Assembly: GCF_036924595.1 (NCBI RefSeq)
Contig: NZ_JAZHRV010000001.1
Location: 8,038,605 to 8,102,604 of the forward strand
Reading direction: 5' to 3'
From: Bradyrhizobium algeriense
GTDB taxonomy: Bacteria > Pseudomonadota > Alphaproteobacteria > Rhizobiales > Xanthobacteraceae
DNA length: 64,000 nt
Part shown: piece after piece, positions 9,763 through 18,521 of the stretch
How the letters are laid out: each line of letters begins with the position of its first letter
How positions within the stretch are numbered: the first letter of the stretch is position 1
The notes under the pieces: generated by a model
Database searches by the model: none
What the model was told of the DNA's origin: nothing
The model's input: only the letters and a program-made list of their open reading frames with translations
Translations under genes and position numbers: made by a program

Positions 9763-10416
9763 ATGGGATTTCAGGGACGTCGCATGGGTAACAATCGTTT
9801 GGCCAGGGTGATGGCGGCAGCCGCAGTCGCGGGCGGGCTGGCCTGCCTGATGGTGGCGCCGGCATCGGCGCAATCGATCACCGATCGTTTCAAGAGCCTG
9901 TTCGGCGGCAAGTCGGACGAGGAGCCGGCCGCGAATGCCGCGGTGCCCGAGGACACGGGCGATCTGACCTGTCCACCGGTCACGGTCAGGGCCGGCGCGG
10001 CCACCTACGCCGTGGCGGCGCCCGGCAAGCAGCCGGTCGGCAACGACCTGCGCTTTCAGGTGACGATCTCCAAAATGGCCCGCGAATGCAGCGTCAATGG
10101 CGGCGTGATCACGGCGCGGATCGGCATTCAGGGCCGCGTCATTGCCGGCCCCGCCGGCGCCCCGTCGTCGGTCCAGGTTCCGATTCGCGTCGCGGTGGTG
10201 CAGGGCGGCGTGTCTGAGAAGACCATCGCCACCAAGGCCTACCAGACCACCGTCGCCATGAAGGAAGGCGGCAGCGAGCCGTTTACGCTGGTGGCCGAAG
10301 ATCTCGCTTATCCGGCGCCTCCCGGCGCCGTCGGCGACAGCTACATTTTCTATATCGGCTTCGACCCGCAGGCCCTGAAGCCCGAACGCCCGGCGCCGAA
10401 AAAGAAGAAGCAATAA
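9763..10416 (+). CDS. Exported conserved hypothetical protein
   Basis: This protein of 217 residues, or 210 if the second ATG at 9784 is used (MGNNRLARVMAAAAVAGGLACLM), has a signal peptide ending near APASAQ. A short linker with acidic residues follows, then a beta-rich domain with two cysteines (LTCPPVTV and MARECSVNGG). The C-terminus is a basic tail (PKKKKQ). I do not recognise a named family. It is last in the thrC-side gene row and is followed by a bidirectional terminator shared with the ATP synthase operon. Confidence 0.8.
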   Translation: MGFQGRRMGNNRLARVMAAAAVAGGLACLMVAPASAQSITDRFKSLFGGKSDEEPAANAAVPEDTGDLTCPPVTVRAGAATYAVAAPGKQPVGNDLRFQVTISKMARECSVNGGVITARIGIQGRVIAGPAGAPSSVQVPIRVAVVQGGVSEKTIATKAYQTTVAMKEGGSEPFTLVAEDLAYPAPPGAVGDSYIFYIGFDPQALKPERPAPKKKKQ

Positions 10417-10449
10417 AAAAGCCGGCGCGATCGTCTCGCGCCGGCTTTT
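10417..10449. terminator. Bidirectional intrinsic terminator
   Basis: A perfect 14-base stem (AAAAGCCGGCGCGA / TCGCGCCGGCTTTT) with a 5-base loop lies between two convergent genes, the exported protein (+) and atpF (-). A and T runs on both sides let it work in both directions. Confidence 0.85.
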
Positions 10450-10469
10450 GATGGATGGGTCGAAAGCGC

Positions 10470-10955
10470 TCAGTTCAGCTTGGCACGAACCTCGGCAATG
10501 CCCTTGGTGAGCAGGTCGTCGGCGACCGAGCCCTTGACCGACTGCGACAGGATGGTCGAGGCGGCTTCGACCGCGGCGTTGGCGGCGGCGGCGCGGACGT
10601 CGGCCAGCGCCTGGGCTTCGGCGAGCGCGATCTTGCTCTCGGCGGTCTTGGTGCGGCGGGCGACGAAGTCTTCCATCTTGGCCTTGGCCTCGACCGCGAT
10701 GCGCTCGGCTTCGGACTTGGCGTTGGCGATGATTTCCTCGGCCTCGCGCTCGGCGCTGGCGCGCCGGGTTTGGTACTCGCCGAGCAGCTTGGCGGCCTCC
10801 TCCTTGAGACGGCGGGCGTCGTCGAGTTCGGCCTTGATACGCTGGGCGCGATGATCGAGCGCCGTCAGCACCGTCTTGTGGATGCCGAGATAGGCAAACA
10901 GCGCCATCAGGATGACGAAGGCGATCGCGACCCAGGTTTCCGGTTCGGTGAACAT
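10470..10955 (-). CDS. atpF: ATP synthase F0 subunit b
   Basis: This 161-residue peripheral-stalk subunit has one N-terminal membrane segment ([20 protein letters not shown]) followed by a long charged Ala/Glu/Lys-rich helix that dimerises with b'. It is the last gene of the minus-strand atpI-atpB-atpE-atpF'-atpF operon, four bases after atpF'. Having two related b genes (b and b') is usual in Alphaproteobacteria and photosynthetic bacteria. Confidence 0.95.
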   Translation of the reverse strand: MFTEPETWVAIAFVILMALFAYLGIHKTVLTALDHRAQRIKAELDDARRLKEEAAKLLGEYQTRRASAEREAEEIIANAKSEAERIAVEAKAKMEDFVARRTKTAESKIALAEAQALADVRAAAANAAVEAASTILSQSVKGSVADDLLTKGIAEVRAKLN

Positions 10956-10959
10956 CCGT

Positions 10960-11508
10960 CTATCCCTTCAACGTAGCATCGACGGCCTTGCTCACCGTCT
11001 TCTTGTCGGGCAGCACGCCGGTGAGGCGTTGCACGATCGCGCCGGCAGCATCCGCGGCGATGCCGCGGACATTGCTCATCGCGGTCTCGCGGGTCGCCGC
11101 GATCTGCTTCTCGGCGGCGGCAAGCCTGGTGGTCAGCTGGTCTTCCAGCTTCTTGCGTTCGGCTTCCGAGGCCGCGTTCAGCTTCTCGCGGGTCTCGTTG
11201 CCAATGGCCTGTGCGCGGGAACGCGCCGAAGCGAGTTCCGTCTCATACGCCTTCAGCGCAGCGTCGGACTCGTCCTTCAGCTTCTGCGCCGCGGCCAGAT
11301 CGCCCTCGATCGCGTTCTGACGTGCGTCGATCACGCTTTCGACGCGCGGCAGCGCGATGCGGGATACGATCACATAGAGTGCGACGAATGCGATGACGAG
11401 CGACACCAGCTGCGAAGCAAACGTGCTCGACTCGAACGGAGGAAATCCTCCGCCGTGTCCGCCGTCTGCTCCGGTGTGGGCACCGGTACCATGACTCTTT
11501 TCAGCCAC
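10960..11508 (-). CDS. atpF': ATP synthase F0 subunit b'
   Basis: This 182-residue second stalk subunit has a Gly/His-rich N-terminal stretch, a membrane segment near residues 33-52 ([20 protein letters not shown]), then a long coiled-coil helix. The segment [16 protein letters not shown] matches b' (sometimes named atpG or atpX). It is 59 bases after atpE and four bases before atpF. Confidence 0.94.
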   Translation of the reverse strand: MAEKSHGTGAHTGADGGHGGGFPPFESSTFASQLVSLVIAFVALYVIVSRIALPRVESVIDARQNAIEGDLAAAQKLKDESDAALKAYETELASARSRAQAIGNETREKLNAASEAERKKLEDQLTTRLAAAEKQIAATRETAMSNVRGIAADAAGAIVQRLTGVLPDKKTVSKAVDATLKG

Positions 11509-11567
11509 GGAGTTCTCCTGTTGCTGTCAGCGCGCCGCCCGGACCGGGCGGCGCGATAGGGTGCAGC

Positions 11568-11798
11568 TCAGAGCGGAACGAACAGCAGCAGCAGCGCGAT
11601 CAGCAGCGAGAAGATGCCGAGCGCTTCGGTTACGGCGAAGCCGAAGATCAGGTTGCCGAACTGGCCCTGGGCTGCGGAAGGATTGCGCACCGCTGCGGCG
11701 AGGTAGTTGCCGAAGATGATGCCCACACCGACGCCCGCGCCACCCATGCCGATGCATGCGATGCCCGCGCCGATAAGTTTAGCTGCTGCCGGTTCCAT
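11568..11798 (-). CDS. atpE: ATP synthase F0 subunit c
   Basis: This 76-residue proteolipid of the rotor ring has two hydrophobic helices joined by a polar loop (RNPSAAQGQ). The proton-binding carboxylate is the glutamate in [10 protein letters not shown]. The frame is also open far upstream through atpB, but the ATG at 11798 has an AAGGAG ribosome site and gives the exact family length, so the long open frame is not a fusion. Confidence 0.96.
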   Translation of the reverse strand: MEPAAAKLIGAGIACIGMGGAGVGVGIIFGNYLAAAVRNPSAAQGQFGNLIFGFAVTEALGIFSLLIALLLLFVPL

Positions 11799-11854
11799 TT
11801 CTAGAGCTCCTTGAGAGGGTAAGACAAAGTGTGGGTGGAAATTCCCCGGACCGC

Positions 11855-12610
11855 TTAGTGTCCCGGATGAATGGCGTCGTTGAGGTAGATGCAGGTCAGG
11901 ATCGCAAACACATAGGCCTGCAGGAACGCGACCAGCAATTCGAGAGCGGTCAGCGCCACAGTGAGCGCCAGTGGCAGCATGCCGCCGGCCCAGCCGAGCG
12001 CGCCGAGCGAGACGCCGAGCATGGCGACGAAGCCCGCGAACACCTTCAGCGCGATGTGGCCGGCCAGCATGTTGGCGAACAGACGCACGCTGTGCGAAAC
12101 CGGCCGCAGGAAGAACGACAGGATTTCGATGAACATGACCAGCGGCAGGATGTAGATCGGCACGCCGGAGGGCACGAAAATCTTGAAGAACTTCAATCCG
12201 TTCTTGTAGAGCCCGTAGATCAGGACGGTGAAGAAAACCAGGAAGGCCAGCGCCGCGGTGACGATGATGTGGCTCGAAACCGTGAACGTGTAGGGGATGA
12301 TGCCAATCAGGTTCGAAATGCAGATGAACATGAACAGCGAGAAGATCAGCGGGAAGAACTTCATGCCTTCCGAGCCGGCGGTAGAGCGGATCGTTGAGGC
12401 GACGAACTCGTAGGAGATTTCGGCGATCGACTGCAGCCTTCCCGGAACCAGCTGCCGTCCCGCCATGCCGCCGATCATCAATAGCGAGATCACCGCTACC
12501 GAGAGGAACATGTAGAGCGACGAGTTGGTGAAGGCGATCGTGTGGTTGCCGATATGGCCGATCGTGAAGAGGGGTTCGATATTGAACTGGTGGATCGGGT
12601 CGATTTTCAT
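11855..12610 (-). CDS. atpB: ATP synthase F0 subunit a
   Basis: This 251-residue polytopic stator subunit forms the proton half-channels. The essential arginine is in the conserved segment [12 protein letters not shown]. The N-terminus ([15 protein letters not shown]) is the usual alphaproteobacterial form. Its neighbours are atpI upstream and atpE downstream, in the normal F0 order. Confidence 0.96.
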   Translation of the reverse strand: MKIDPIHQFNIEPLFTIGHIGNHTIAFTNSSLYMFLSVAVISLLMIGGMAGRQLVPGRLQSIAEISYEFVASTIRSTAGSEGMKFFPLIFSLFMFICISNLIGIIPYTFTVSSHIIVTAALAFLVFFTVLIYGLYKNGLKFFKIFVPSGVPIYILPLVMFIEILSFFLRPVSHSVRLFANMLAGHIALKVFAGFVAMLGVSLGALGWAGGMLPLALTVALTALELLVAFLQAYVFAILTCIYLNDAIHPGH

Positions 12611-12679
12611 CCGCGCGGCTCTTTATCCACCGGCCTGGCCGGCAATCGAATTTCAAATGTCGTGACTTCCCGTCGACGC

Positions 12680-13051
12680 TCAGCGCCTGCCTGGACCTGC
12701 GCCTGCAGTTCTCACCACGTTGACCACACCGGCGACGAAGCCGAGCAGCAGAAACACGATGAAACCGAACGGCGATGTCGACAATAAACGGTCGAACCCC
12801 CAGCCAATCGCCGCTCCGACGACAACGCCCGCGACCAATTCCGAGGAAAGCCGGAAACCAAGCGCCATGGCAGAAGCTCTGGCAGCTCTGTCTCCGCTTT
12901 CAGTTCCGGGTTGATCAGTCCTGATTTTGCGGCTGTCCCGAATTTCGGACAACCGTTGATCCAGACTTCCGAGCCTTGCGGAAAGCGCAGCTTCGTCGGA
13001 GGACGGCTGATCGCGATTTCCACTTGCGTTGTCATTCTTGTCTTCGGCCAT
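12680..13051 (-). CDS. atpI: ATP synthase assembly protein AtpI
   Basis: This 123-residue AtpI-family protein has a polar, charged N-terminal half followed by two membrane helices ([17 protein letters not shown] and [18 protein letters not shown]). AtpI helps assemble the c-ring. The frame is open from 13123, but the ATG at 13051 gives the family start MAEDKNDN. It heads the F0 operon, so its promoter should lie in 13052-13326, which it shares with the divergent isomerase gene. Confidence 0.88.
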   Translation of the reverse strand: MAEDKNDNASGNRDQPSSDEAALSARLGSLDQRLSEIRDSRKIRTDQPGTESGDRAARASAMALGFRLSSELVAGVVVGAAIGWGFDRLLSTSPFGFIVFLLLGFVAGVVNVVRTAGAGPGRR

Positions 13052-13326
13052 GCCCAAGACATTAAACGATGCCAACGGTTGATGGAAATTACGCCCGTCA
13101 CCCTTGAAAGCCGCGCGGACCATACTTACCGCGTCTAATCAAGTCAAGATTGGGCCGTAACCAGCTATTTCATTGATTTGATTGAGTTTATTCGGTTGTC
13201 GCCTGCGACACTGTGGACCTGCGATCGCAGTGCAGCAGTATTGCCACACGGATCGATCTTGCACCCGTTTGAACGCTCTGTTGGGATGGCCAAAGCGAAA
13301 CGAAAATCCCCGGCCCCGGAGCCCAC

Positions 13327-13950
13327 ATGCCGCGTCAGGTCGATTACTATTTCTCGCTCCAGTCGCCCTGGGCCTATATCGGGCATCAGTCCTTTAGGCG
13401 CCTGGTAAGTATTTATGATCTCAAGGTAAATCACAGGCCGGTGGTGCTGGTCGATCTGTTTTCGGAGACCGGCGGCCTGCCTTTGATGAAGCGCCACCCG
13501 GTCCGGCAGCGCTACCGGATGGTCGAACTGCAGCGCTGGCGCGACAAGCGCGGACTGAAATTTCATCTGCAGCCGGCGCACTGGCCATTCAATGCCCGCC
13601 TCGCCGACGGCGTTGTGATCGCGGCGCTCGAGGCCGGCCACGATCCCGACCGCTATTTGCGCCGGGCCTTTGCCGCGGTCTGGGAAGATCAGCTCAATCT
13701 CGCCGATCCCGCAACGATCGAAAAACTCGCCGACGAATCGGGGCTGCCCGGCAAGCAATTGGTGGAGCGCTCCGGCGCGGAGGAAATCAGCGCGGCGTAT
13801 GAGCAGAACCGGCAGGATGCGCTCGCGGCCGACGTATTCGGCTCGCCGGTCTATGTGCTCGAGGGCGAAGTGTTCTGGGGACAGGACCGCCTCGAATTGC
13901 TGGAAGATGCGTTGAAGTCCGGCCGCGCGCCCTATAGCTCAGTCGTGTAA
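13327..13950 (+). CDS. 2-hydroxychromene-2-carboxylate isomerase-like (GST kappa/DsbA-fold) protein
   Basis: This 207-residue protein shows the HCCA-isomerase signature DYYFSLQSPWAYIGHQSF at the N-terminus and the late segment DVFGSPVYVLEGEVFWGQDRL. The fold is thioredoxin-like with a helical insert; the SPW near the start replaces the redox CxxC of DsbA, so it is a glutathione-dependent isomerase or transferase rather than a disulfide oxidase. No naphthalene or aromatic pathway genes are next to it, so the true substrate is unknown. Confidence 0.87.
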   Translation: MPRQVDYYFSLQSPWAYIGHQSFRRLVSIYDLKVNHRPVVLVDLFSETGGLPLMKRHPVRQRYRMVELQRWRDKRGLKFHLQPAHWPFNARLADGVVIAALEAGHDPDRYLRRAFAAVWEDQLNLADPATIEKLADESGLPGKQLVERSGAEEISAAYEQNRQDALAADVFGSPVYVLEGEVFWGQDRLELLEDALKSGRAPYSSVV

Positions 13951-14015
13951 GGGGTGCCTTGAAAGCGCCCCGGCGGTCGAGGAAACCGGTACTGTCCTGA
14001 GGCGGGAGCAAGCCC

Positions 14016-14555
14016 ATGAGCACAGCGAAATCGTCCTCGAAATTCTTAAGGCCCGCCGTGCTGGCGCTTTGTCTCACAGTCGGCGGCCACGCGCTCGCGG
14101 GAGCCGCGCCCGATACCGAGAACGGCCGCTATGCGCTGTCACCGACGGGGGAGGGCGTGCTTCGGCTCGATACAAGAACCGGCGCGATTTCGACCTGCAA
14201 CAATTCGGGCGCGGGCTGGGCCTGCTACGCCGTCCCCGACGAACGCGCGGCGATGGACACGGAAATCGGCCGGCTGCAAGCCGACATTGTCCGGCTGCAG
14301 GCCGAGAATGAAAGGTTCAAGGCGCAACTCGCCGAGCGCGAGCCGACCGTGCCCGGCAAGATCGAAGAGCCGCTGCCGAAATCGGATTCGCTGAAGAAGA
14401 GCGAGCCGAAGGTAGCCGAGGCCGAGCGCAAGATCGAGATTCCGCTGCCGAGCGACCGCGACATGGATCGCATGATGTCGTTCCTGGAGCGGGCCTGGCG
14501 GCGCTTGATCGAGATGGCCAACCGGGTGCAGAGGGACGTCAACGGCAAGATTTGA
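14016..14555 (+). CDS. Exported hypothetical protein with coiled coil
   Basis: This 179-residue protein has a signal peptide ending near GHALAGA. A short domain with two cysteines follows (STCNNSGAGWACYAVPDE), then a heptad-like stretch (EIGRLQADIVRLQAENERFKA), a Pro/Lys/Glu-rich linker and a C-terminal amphipathic helix. A GGGAG site precedes the ATG. I do not recognise the family. It is probably periplasmic or envelope-anchored. Confidence 0.78.
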   Translation: MSTAKSSSKFLRPAVLALCLTVGGHALAGAAPDTENGRYALSPTGEGVLRLDTRTGAISTCNNSGAGWACYAVPDERAAMDTEIGRLQADIVRLQAENERFKAQLAEREPTVPGKIEEPLPKSDSLKKSEPKVAEAERKIEIPLPSDRDMDRMMSFLERAWRRLIEMANRVQRDVNGKI

Positions 14556-14570
14556 CGGGGGCGTTGAATT

Positions 14571-14661
14571 CGTAGGGTGGGCAAAGCGAAGCGTGCCCAC
14601 CATCTTTATCCGTGCAAGAACTGGTGGGCACGGCGCGAAGCGCGCCTTTGCCCACCCTACG
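14571..14661. repeat. Intergenic repeat (GTAGGGTGGGC family), copy 1
   Basis: Terminal inverted arms CGTAGGGTGGGC and GCCCACCCTACG enclose AAAGCGAAGCGTGCCCACCA and its partial inverse GTGGGCACGGCGCGAAGCGC. A second, diverged copy lies at 52271-52395, which shows this is a dispersed element and not part of the adjoining genes. Confidence 0.85.
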
Positions 14662-14673
14662 AAGATTGATTTG

Positions 14674-15147
14674 ATGCCCGCACCCAAATCCCTCTCCCGC
14701 ACCACGCCCACCGCCGTCGCCGCCAACACCATCGTGTCCTCGCTGCTGACCGTGCAGATTTCAGGCGTGGGTTTTACCGATCTCACGGCCGAGGTCGCGA
14801 AGTTCGCGCGAGAAGTGCGTGCGCGCGAAGGCGCGGTGACGCTGTTTATTCGTCACACCTCGGCGTCTCTCACGATCCAGGAAAATGCCGATCCGACCGT
14901 GCTCGTCGATTTGACGACGGCGCTGGACCGGCTCGCGCCCGAGAATGCCGGCTGGCGCCATGACACCGAAGGGCCGGACGACATGCCGGCGCATATCAAG
15001 ACCATGCTGACCGCGACCTCGCTGCACATCCCTGTGCTGCAGGGCGCGCTCGCACTGGGCACGTGGCAGGCGATCTATCTGGTCGAGCACCGCGCGCGGC
15101 CGCACCGGCGCGAGATCGTGCTGCAGTTCATTGGCATGACCGGTTGA
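14674..15147 (+). CDS. yjbQ: YjbQ family protein (UPF0047)
   Basis: This 157-residue protein of the small YjbQ/UPF0047 family has the diagnostic segments TLFIRHTSASLTIQENADPTV, the histidine-bearing HIKTMLTATSLHIPVLQG, and GTWQAIYLVEHRARPHRREIVLQ. Family members show weak thiamine-phosphate synthase activity, but the cell role is not settled. The frame runs back through the repeat to 14593; the ATG at 14674 gives a normal length. Confidence 0.92.
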   Translation: MPAPKSLSRTTPTAVAANTIVSSLLTVQISGVGFTDLTAEVAKFAREVRAREGAVTLFIRHTSASLTIQENADPTVLVDLTTALDRLAPENAGWRHDTEGPDDMPAHIKTMLTATSLHIPVLQGALALGTWQAIYLVEHRARPHRREIVLQFIGMTG

Positions 15148-15163
15148 GGTGCTCGCAAAAGCA

Positions 15164-15193
15164 AACCGGCCGCGGATCGCTCCGCGGCCGGTT
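15164..15193. terminator. Bidirectional intrinsic terminator
   Basis: A perfect 13-base stem (AACCGGCCGCGGA / TCCGCGGCCGGTT) with a TCGC loop lies between the convergent yjbQ (+) and MHS transporter (-) genes. Confidence 0.85.
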
Positions 15194-15231
15194 CGTCGTT
15201 TCTTCGTCCGGCCACCGCCGAACGAAAGCGG

Positions 15232-16920
15232 TTACTTCGTGATGTCGACGTCCTTGGTTTCCGGCAGGAAGAAGAAGCCGATCACTGCCGTTATCGACGC
15301 GAAGATGATCGGATACCACAGACCCGCGTAGATATCGCCGGTCGAGGCCACGATCGCGAACGAGGTCGCCGGCAGCAAGCCGCCGAACCAGCCGTTGCCG
15401 ATGTGATAGGGCAGCGACATCGAGGTGTAGCGGATCTTGGTCGGGAACAGTTCGACCAGCATCGCCGCAATCGGCCCGTACACCATGGTGACGTAGACCA
15501 CCAGGATGAACAGCAGCCCGATCACAGCCGCGATCCGCGGCTGGAAGATATCGAATGGGTGCGACATCTTCACGATCTGGGCGTCGCCTGCTTTCGGATA
15601 ACCTGCGCCCTGCACCGCCGTCAGCACTTGCGGGTTGGAGGCCTTGGCGTCGGTGTAAGGAACGTCCTTGCCGTTGACGACAACCTTCACGCCGGAGCCT
15701 GCCGCGCCGTAGCTGGTCGAATACTTGACCGACTGCTGCGCGAGGTAGGCGCGAGCGGTGTCGCAAGGTGCGGTGAAGACGCGGGTGCCGACCGGGTTGA
15801 ACAGGTCGCCGCAGCCTGCCTTGTCTGCGACCACTTCCACCTTGACCGACTCGATGGCCTTCTCCAGCGCTGGGTTGGCGTTGGTCGTGATCATCCTGAA
15901 GATCGGGAAGAAGGTCAGCGCCGCGATCAGGCAGCCCGCCAGAATGATCGGCTTGCGGCCGATCTTGTCGGAGAGTGCGCCGAACACGACGAAGAAGCCG
16001 GTTCCGAACAATAGCGACCAGGCGATCAAGAGGTTCGCGGTGTAGCCGTCGACCTTGAGGATCGATTGCATGAAGAACAGCGCGTAGAACTGGCCCGTGT
16101 ACCAGACCACGCCCTGACCCATCACGCCGCCGATCAGCGCCAGGATGACAATCTTGGCGTTGCTCCAGTTGGCGAAGGCTTCGGTCAGCGGCGCCTTGGA
16201 GCCCTTGCCCTCGTCCTTCATCTTCTGGAACACCGGCGATTCATTCAGCCGCAGCCGGATCCAGACCGAGATGCCGAGCAGCAGCACCGAGACCAGGAAC
16301 GGAATGCGCCAGCCCCATTTCGCGAATTCGGTTTCGCCGAGTGCGGAACGGGTGAACAGGATCACCAGCAGCGACAGGAACAGGCCGAGCGTGGCCGTGG
16401 TCTGGATGAACGAGGTGTAGTAGCCGCGCTTGCCCATCGGCGCGTGCTCCGCGACGTAAGTCGCTGCACCGCCATACTCGCCGCCGAGCGCGAGGCCCTG
16501 CAGCAGGCGCAATGCGATCAGAATGATCGGCGCCGCAATGCCGATGGTCGCCGCGTTGGGCAATATGCCGACGATGAAGGTCGACAGGCCCATGATCAGA
16601 ATGGTGACCAGGAAGGTGTATTTGCGGCCGACGATGTCGCCGACGCGACCAAATACGATGGCGCCGAACGGGCGAACGATGAAGCCCGCGGCGAACGCCA
16701 GCAGCGCGAAGATGTCGCGGGTGGCCTGGTTGAACATCGGCTGATTCGTTGCGGGATCAATGACGCCGAAGAATTGCGCGCCGATCACGCTGGCAAGCGA
16801 GCCGAACAGGTAGAAGTCATACCATTCAAAGACAGTACCGAGCGAGGAGGCGAGAATGACGAAACGTTCGTCCTTCGTCATCCCGGCGGCCTTGCCGGAC
16901 GTGGCAGTCATTGTAGACAT
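15232..16920 (-). CDS. MFS transporter of the metabolite:H+ symporter (MHS) family with an enlarged extracytoplasmic loop
   Basis: This 562-residue transporter shows MHS-type motifs: SSLGTVFEWYDFYLFGSLA in helix 1, the loop motif GRVGDIVGRKYTFL, RLLQGLALGGEYGGAATYVAEHAP, and the second half loop ALSDKIGRKP. An inserted region of about 110 residues after helix 9 (from ITTNANPALEKAIE to MSHPFDIF) carries two cysteines and should face the periplasm. The substrate is probably a carboxylate or betaine-like compound, which is inference. A GTG at 16944 is also possible; I chose the ATG at 16920, which has a GGGGAG site upstream. Confidence 0.9.
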   Translation of the reverse strand: MSTMTATSGKAAGMTKDERFVILASSLGTVFEWYDFYLFGSLASVIGAQFFGVIDPATNQPMFNQATRDIFALLAFAAGFIVRPFGAIVFGRVGDIVGRKYTFLVTILIMGLSTFIVGILPNAATIGIAAPIILIALRLLQGLALGGEYGGAATYVAEHAPMGKRGYYTSFIQTTATLGLFLSLLVILFTRSALGETEFAKWGWRIPFLVSVLLLGISVWIRLRLNESPVFQKMKDEGKGSKAPLTEAFANWSNAKIVILALIGGVMGQGVVWYTGQFYALFFMQSILKVDGYTANLLIAWSLLFGTGFFVVFGALSDKIGRKPIILAGCLIAALTFFPIFRMITTNANPALEKAIESVKVEVVADKAGCGDLFNPVGTRVFTAPCDTARAYLAQQSVKYSTSYGAAGSGVKVVVNGKDVPYTDAKASNPQVLTAVQGAGYPKAGDAQIVKMSHPFDIFQPRIAAVIGLLFILVVYVTMVYGPIAAMLVELFPTKIRYTSMSLPYHIGNGWFGGLLPATSFAIVASTGDIYAGLWYPIIFASITAVIGFFFLPETKDVDITK

Positions 16921-17242
16921 TTCCGATTCGCTCCCCTTTTTCACTCACAAACATGTGTGTTGCGTCAGATCGACGCTTAATTATTTGGGACTTCCTACAT
17001 GCTCGGGGAGCTTGGCCCAATAGTACTTTCGGCTGGCGCTGCGCGCTTTCGTGCACGACAGAACCTCAGAGCCGGCTACTGCGCCCGCACGGTTCAAGCT
17101 GCATAATCAATGGGCAGTGCGATTTCCGGAACACAGAAGGTCTTGGCATTGCACGCCGTTCTCAATGCTTTGACCGTTCTGCATTCGCCAACAGCAAGCA
17201 GAGACCTGACGGCCGCGGCGTTCCGTCGGAAGGCGGCTCGAA
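16921..17242. other. Intergenic region, no gene seen
   Basis: About 320 bases between the MHS transporter start and the 3' end of a small membrane-protein gene. It should hold the transporter promoter. A 97-residue open frame on the plus strand has no ribosome site or domain-like composition. Confidence 0.5.
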
Positions 17243-17611
17243 CTAAAGTCCAATAACAGAAAAAAGAAGCGCAATGCTCCACAGCAGGATGGAGATGAGC
17301 GCAGTCCAGCGCGCGAACATCAAATAGGTCTCGCGCATGATCGTCGAAATCACCCTCTGCGCGGAGGCCTGGGGCGGACGTCTCTCCTTGGGGAGATAGA
17401 GCCACATCTCGGTCCGGCGATGATCTTTGGTCAGGGCTTCACGGGCTTTCAGCACCAGAACGAGCGTCATCACAATGCTGAGGAAACCTCCCGCCTGAAA
17501 GGCCGAGCGCGGCAGAAACGACAGTCCGATCATGATGCAGAAGATGGCCAGCGACGCGAATCCGCATGCGCGAAGCACGGTCTCATAGGCAATACGGCGC
17601 ATCTCTTCCAT
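17243..17611 (-). CDS. Small membrane protein of unknown function
   Basis: This 122-residue protein has two closely spaced N-terminal hydrophobic helices (around LRACGFASLAIFCIMIGLSF and GGFLSIVMTLVLVLKA), a basic cytoplasmic stretch with Pro and Arg (PKERRPPQASAQRV), and a C-terminal helix (WTALISILLWSIALLFSVIGL). A TTG at 17629 is possible; the ATG at 17611 gives a cleaner start. No family is recognised. It lies 97 bases downstream of two overlapping membrane-protein genes on the same strand. Confidence 0.65.
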   Translation of the reverse strand: MEEMRRIAYETVLRACGFASLAIFCIMIGLSFLPRSAFQAGGFLSIVMTLVLVLKAREALTKDHRRTEMWLYLPKERRPPQASAQRVISTIMRETYLMFARWTALISILLWSIALLFSVIGL

Positions 17612-17708
17612 GATCCGCCATTCCGTCAATGGAAGGAATTATGTCGGATTCAATTTGGGCCGGAGCGTAGCGGCAGCAAGGCTTGTCCTCAACACCGCCT
17701 ATCGACGA

Positions 17709-18032
17709 TTAGAGCCCGATCTTGAGAAAGTTACCGGCGGCGGGAAGCGCGAGAATGGCGGTTCCAGCAAGCCATATCCAGAGCGACGCGTTGGTTGATT
17801 CCGATGCGCCGGTGGCCCGCTCGTAGAGCGCCGCCGGAATTCCACCCAGGATGACGGTGGCGGTCGAGACCATCAGCGATGCGAACATCAGCGTCAGGGA
17901 CAGGCTGCCAAACAGCAGCGGGCCGGCGAGCAACTGGACATACAGCAGCGTGAAAATCAGCGCGAGCTGGTTGAAGATGCCGTTGATCATTCCGAAAAAC
18001 GCAATCCCGATGAAATAGAAATTGCGGTTCAT
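17709..18032 (-). CDS. Small hydrophobic membrane protein of unknown function
   Basis: This 107-residue protein is almost entirely membrane helices (FYFIGIAFFGMINGIFNQLA, LIFTLLYVQLLAGPLLFG, MFASLMVSTATVILGGIPAA, and a C-terminal helix). The start is fixed by a GGAG site and by the ATGA overlap with the stop of the upstream YggT-like gene, so the two are translationally coupled and probably work together. Confidence 0.75.
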   Translation of the reverse strand: MNRNFYFIGIAFFGMINGIFNQLALIFTLLYVQLLAGPLLFGSLSLTLMFASLMVSTATVILGGIPAALYERATGASESTNASLWIWLAGTAILALPAAGNFLKIGL

Positions 18033-18349
18033 GACGCTGCTCCGCCGATCCTGGGTGCGAGATTCAGCAACAGCAACGTGTAGTGAAGCACGACGCGCAG
18101 CCAGAACAGCCAGACGAAGCCGAACAGCCAAAGCAGCACCGGTGGGGTCACCTTCGGCGTCACGATCGCGACAGCGGCGACGACGGGATCAGTGATTCGG
18201 CAAAAGAACCGCCAGATGTAATTCGGCGAGTCTGCATCCACCATCAAACCGAGCAGGACACGGCCAAGCAGCGTGTACATCAATACTGCAAGAACAAAGT
18301 TGGGCAGATGGAAGTACCAATATGCGGAGAGCGAGCTTGCGAAATCCAA
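18029..18349 (-). CDS. YggT-like membrane protein
   Basis: This 106-residue protein has an N-terminal hydrophobic helix, the segment LGLMVDADSPNYIWRFFCRI followed by a conserved TDPVV, and two C-terminal helices. The combination resembles the YggT family of small inner-membrane proteins, although the match is from memory. The start is TTG with a GAGGAG site eight bases upstream, and no in-frame ATG is available. It overlaps the next gene by four bases. Confidence 0.68.
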   Translation of the reverse strand: MDFASSLSAYWYFHLPNFVLAVLMYTLLGRVLLGLMVDADSPNYIWRFFCRITDPVVAAVAIVTPKVTPPVLLWLFGFVWLFWLRVVLHYTLLLLNLAPRIGGAAS

Positions 18350-18472
18350 GGAAGTTTCTCCTCGCTGCCTGACACCATCTGATGAGACGAAGGCCGATTA
18401 TTGCAATCGGCCGTTCTCTAACAATGGCAAGGGCAGGATGTCCGGGCAAGGCAGATATGATGCGACAAACAA

Positions 18473-18498
18473 AGACGGGGCCCTGAAAGGCCCCGTCT
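18473..18498 (-). terminator. Intrinsic terminator after the sodium symporter gene
   Basis: A 10-base stem (AGACGGGGCC / GGCCCCGTCT) with a 6-base loop starts 24 bases past the symporter stop. On the minus strand it is followed by TTGTTTG. Confidence 0.8.
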
Positions 18499-18521
18499 GT
18501 CGATATCCAGTTTGAGAAGCG

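Noticed and set aside
11799..12656. Apparent long frame fused to atpE
   Set aside because: It is a shadow of atpB; atpE has its own ribosome site and canonical length.
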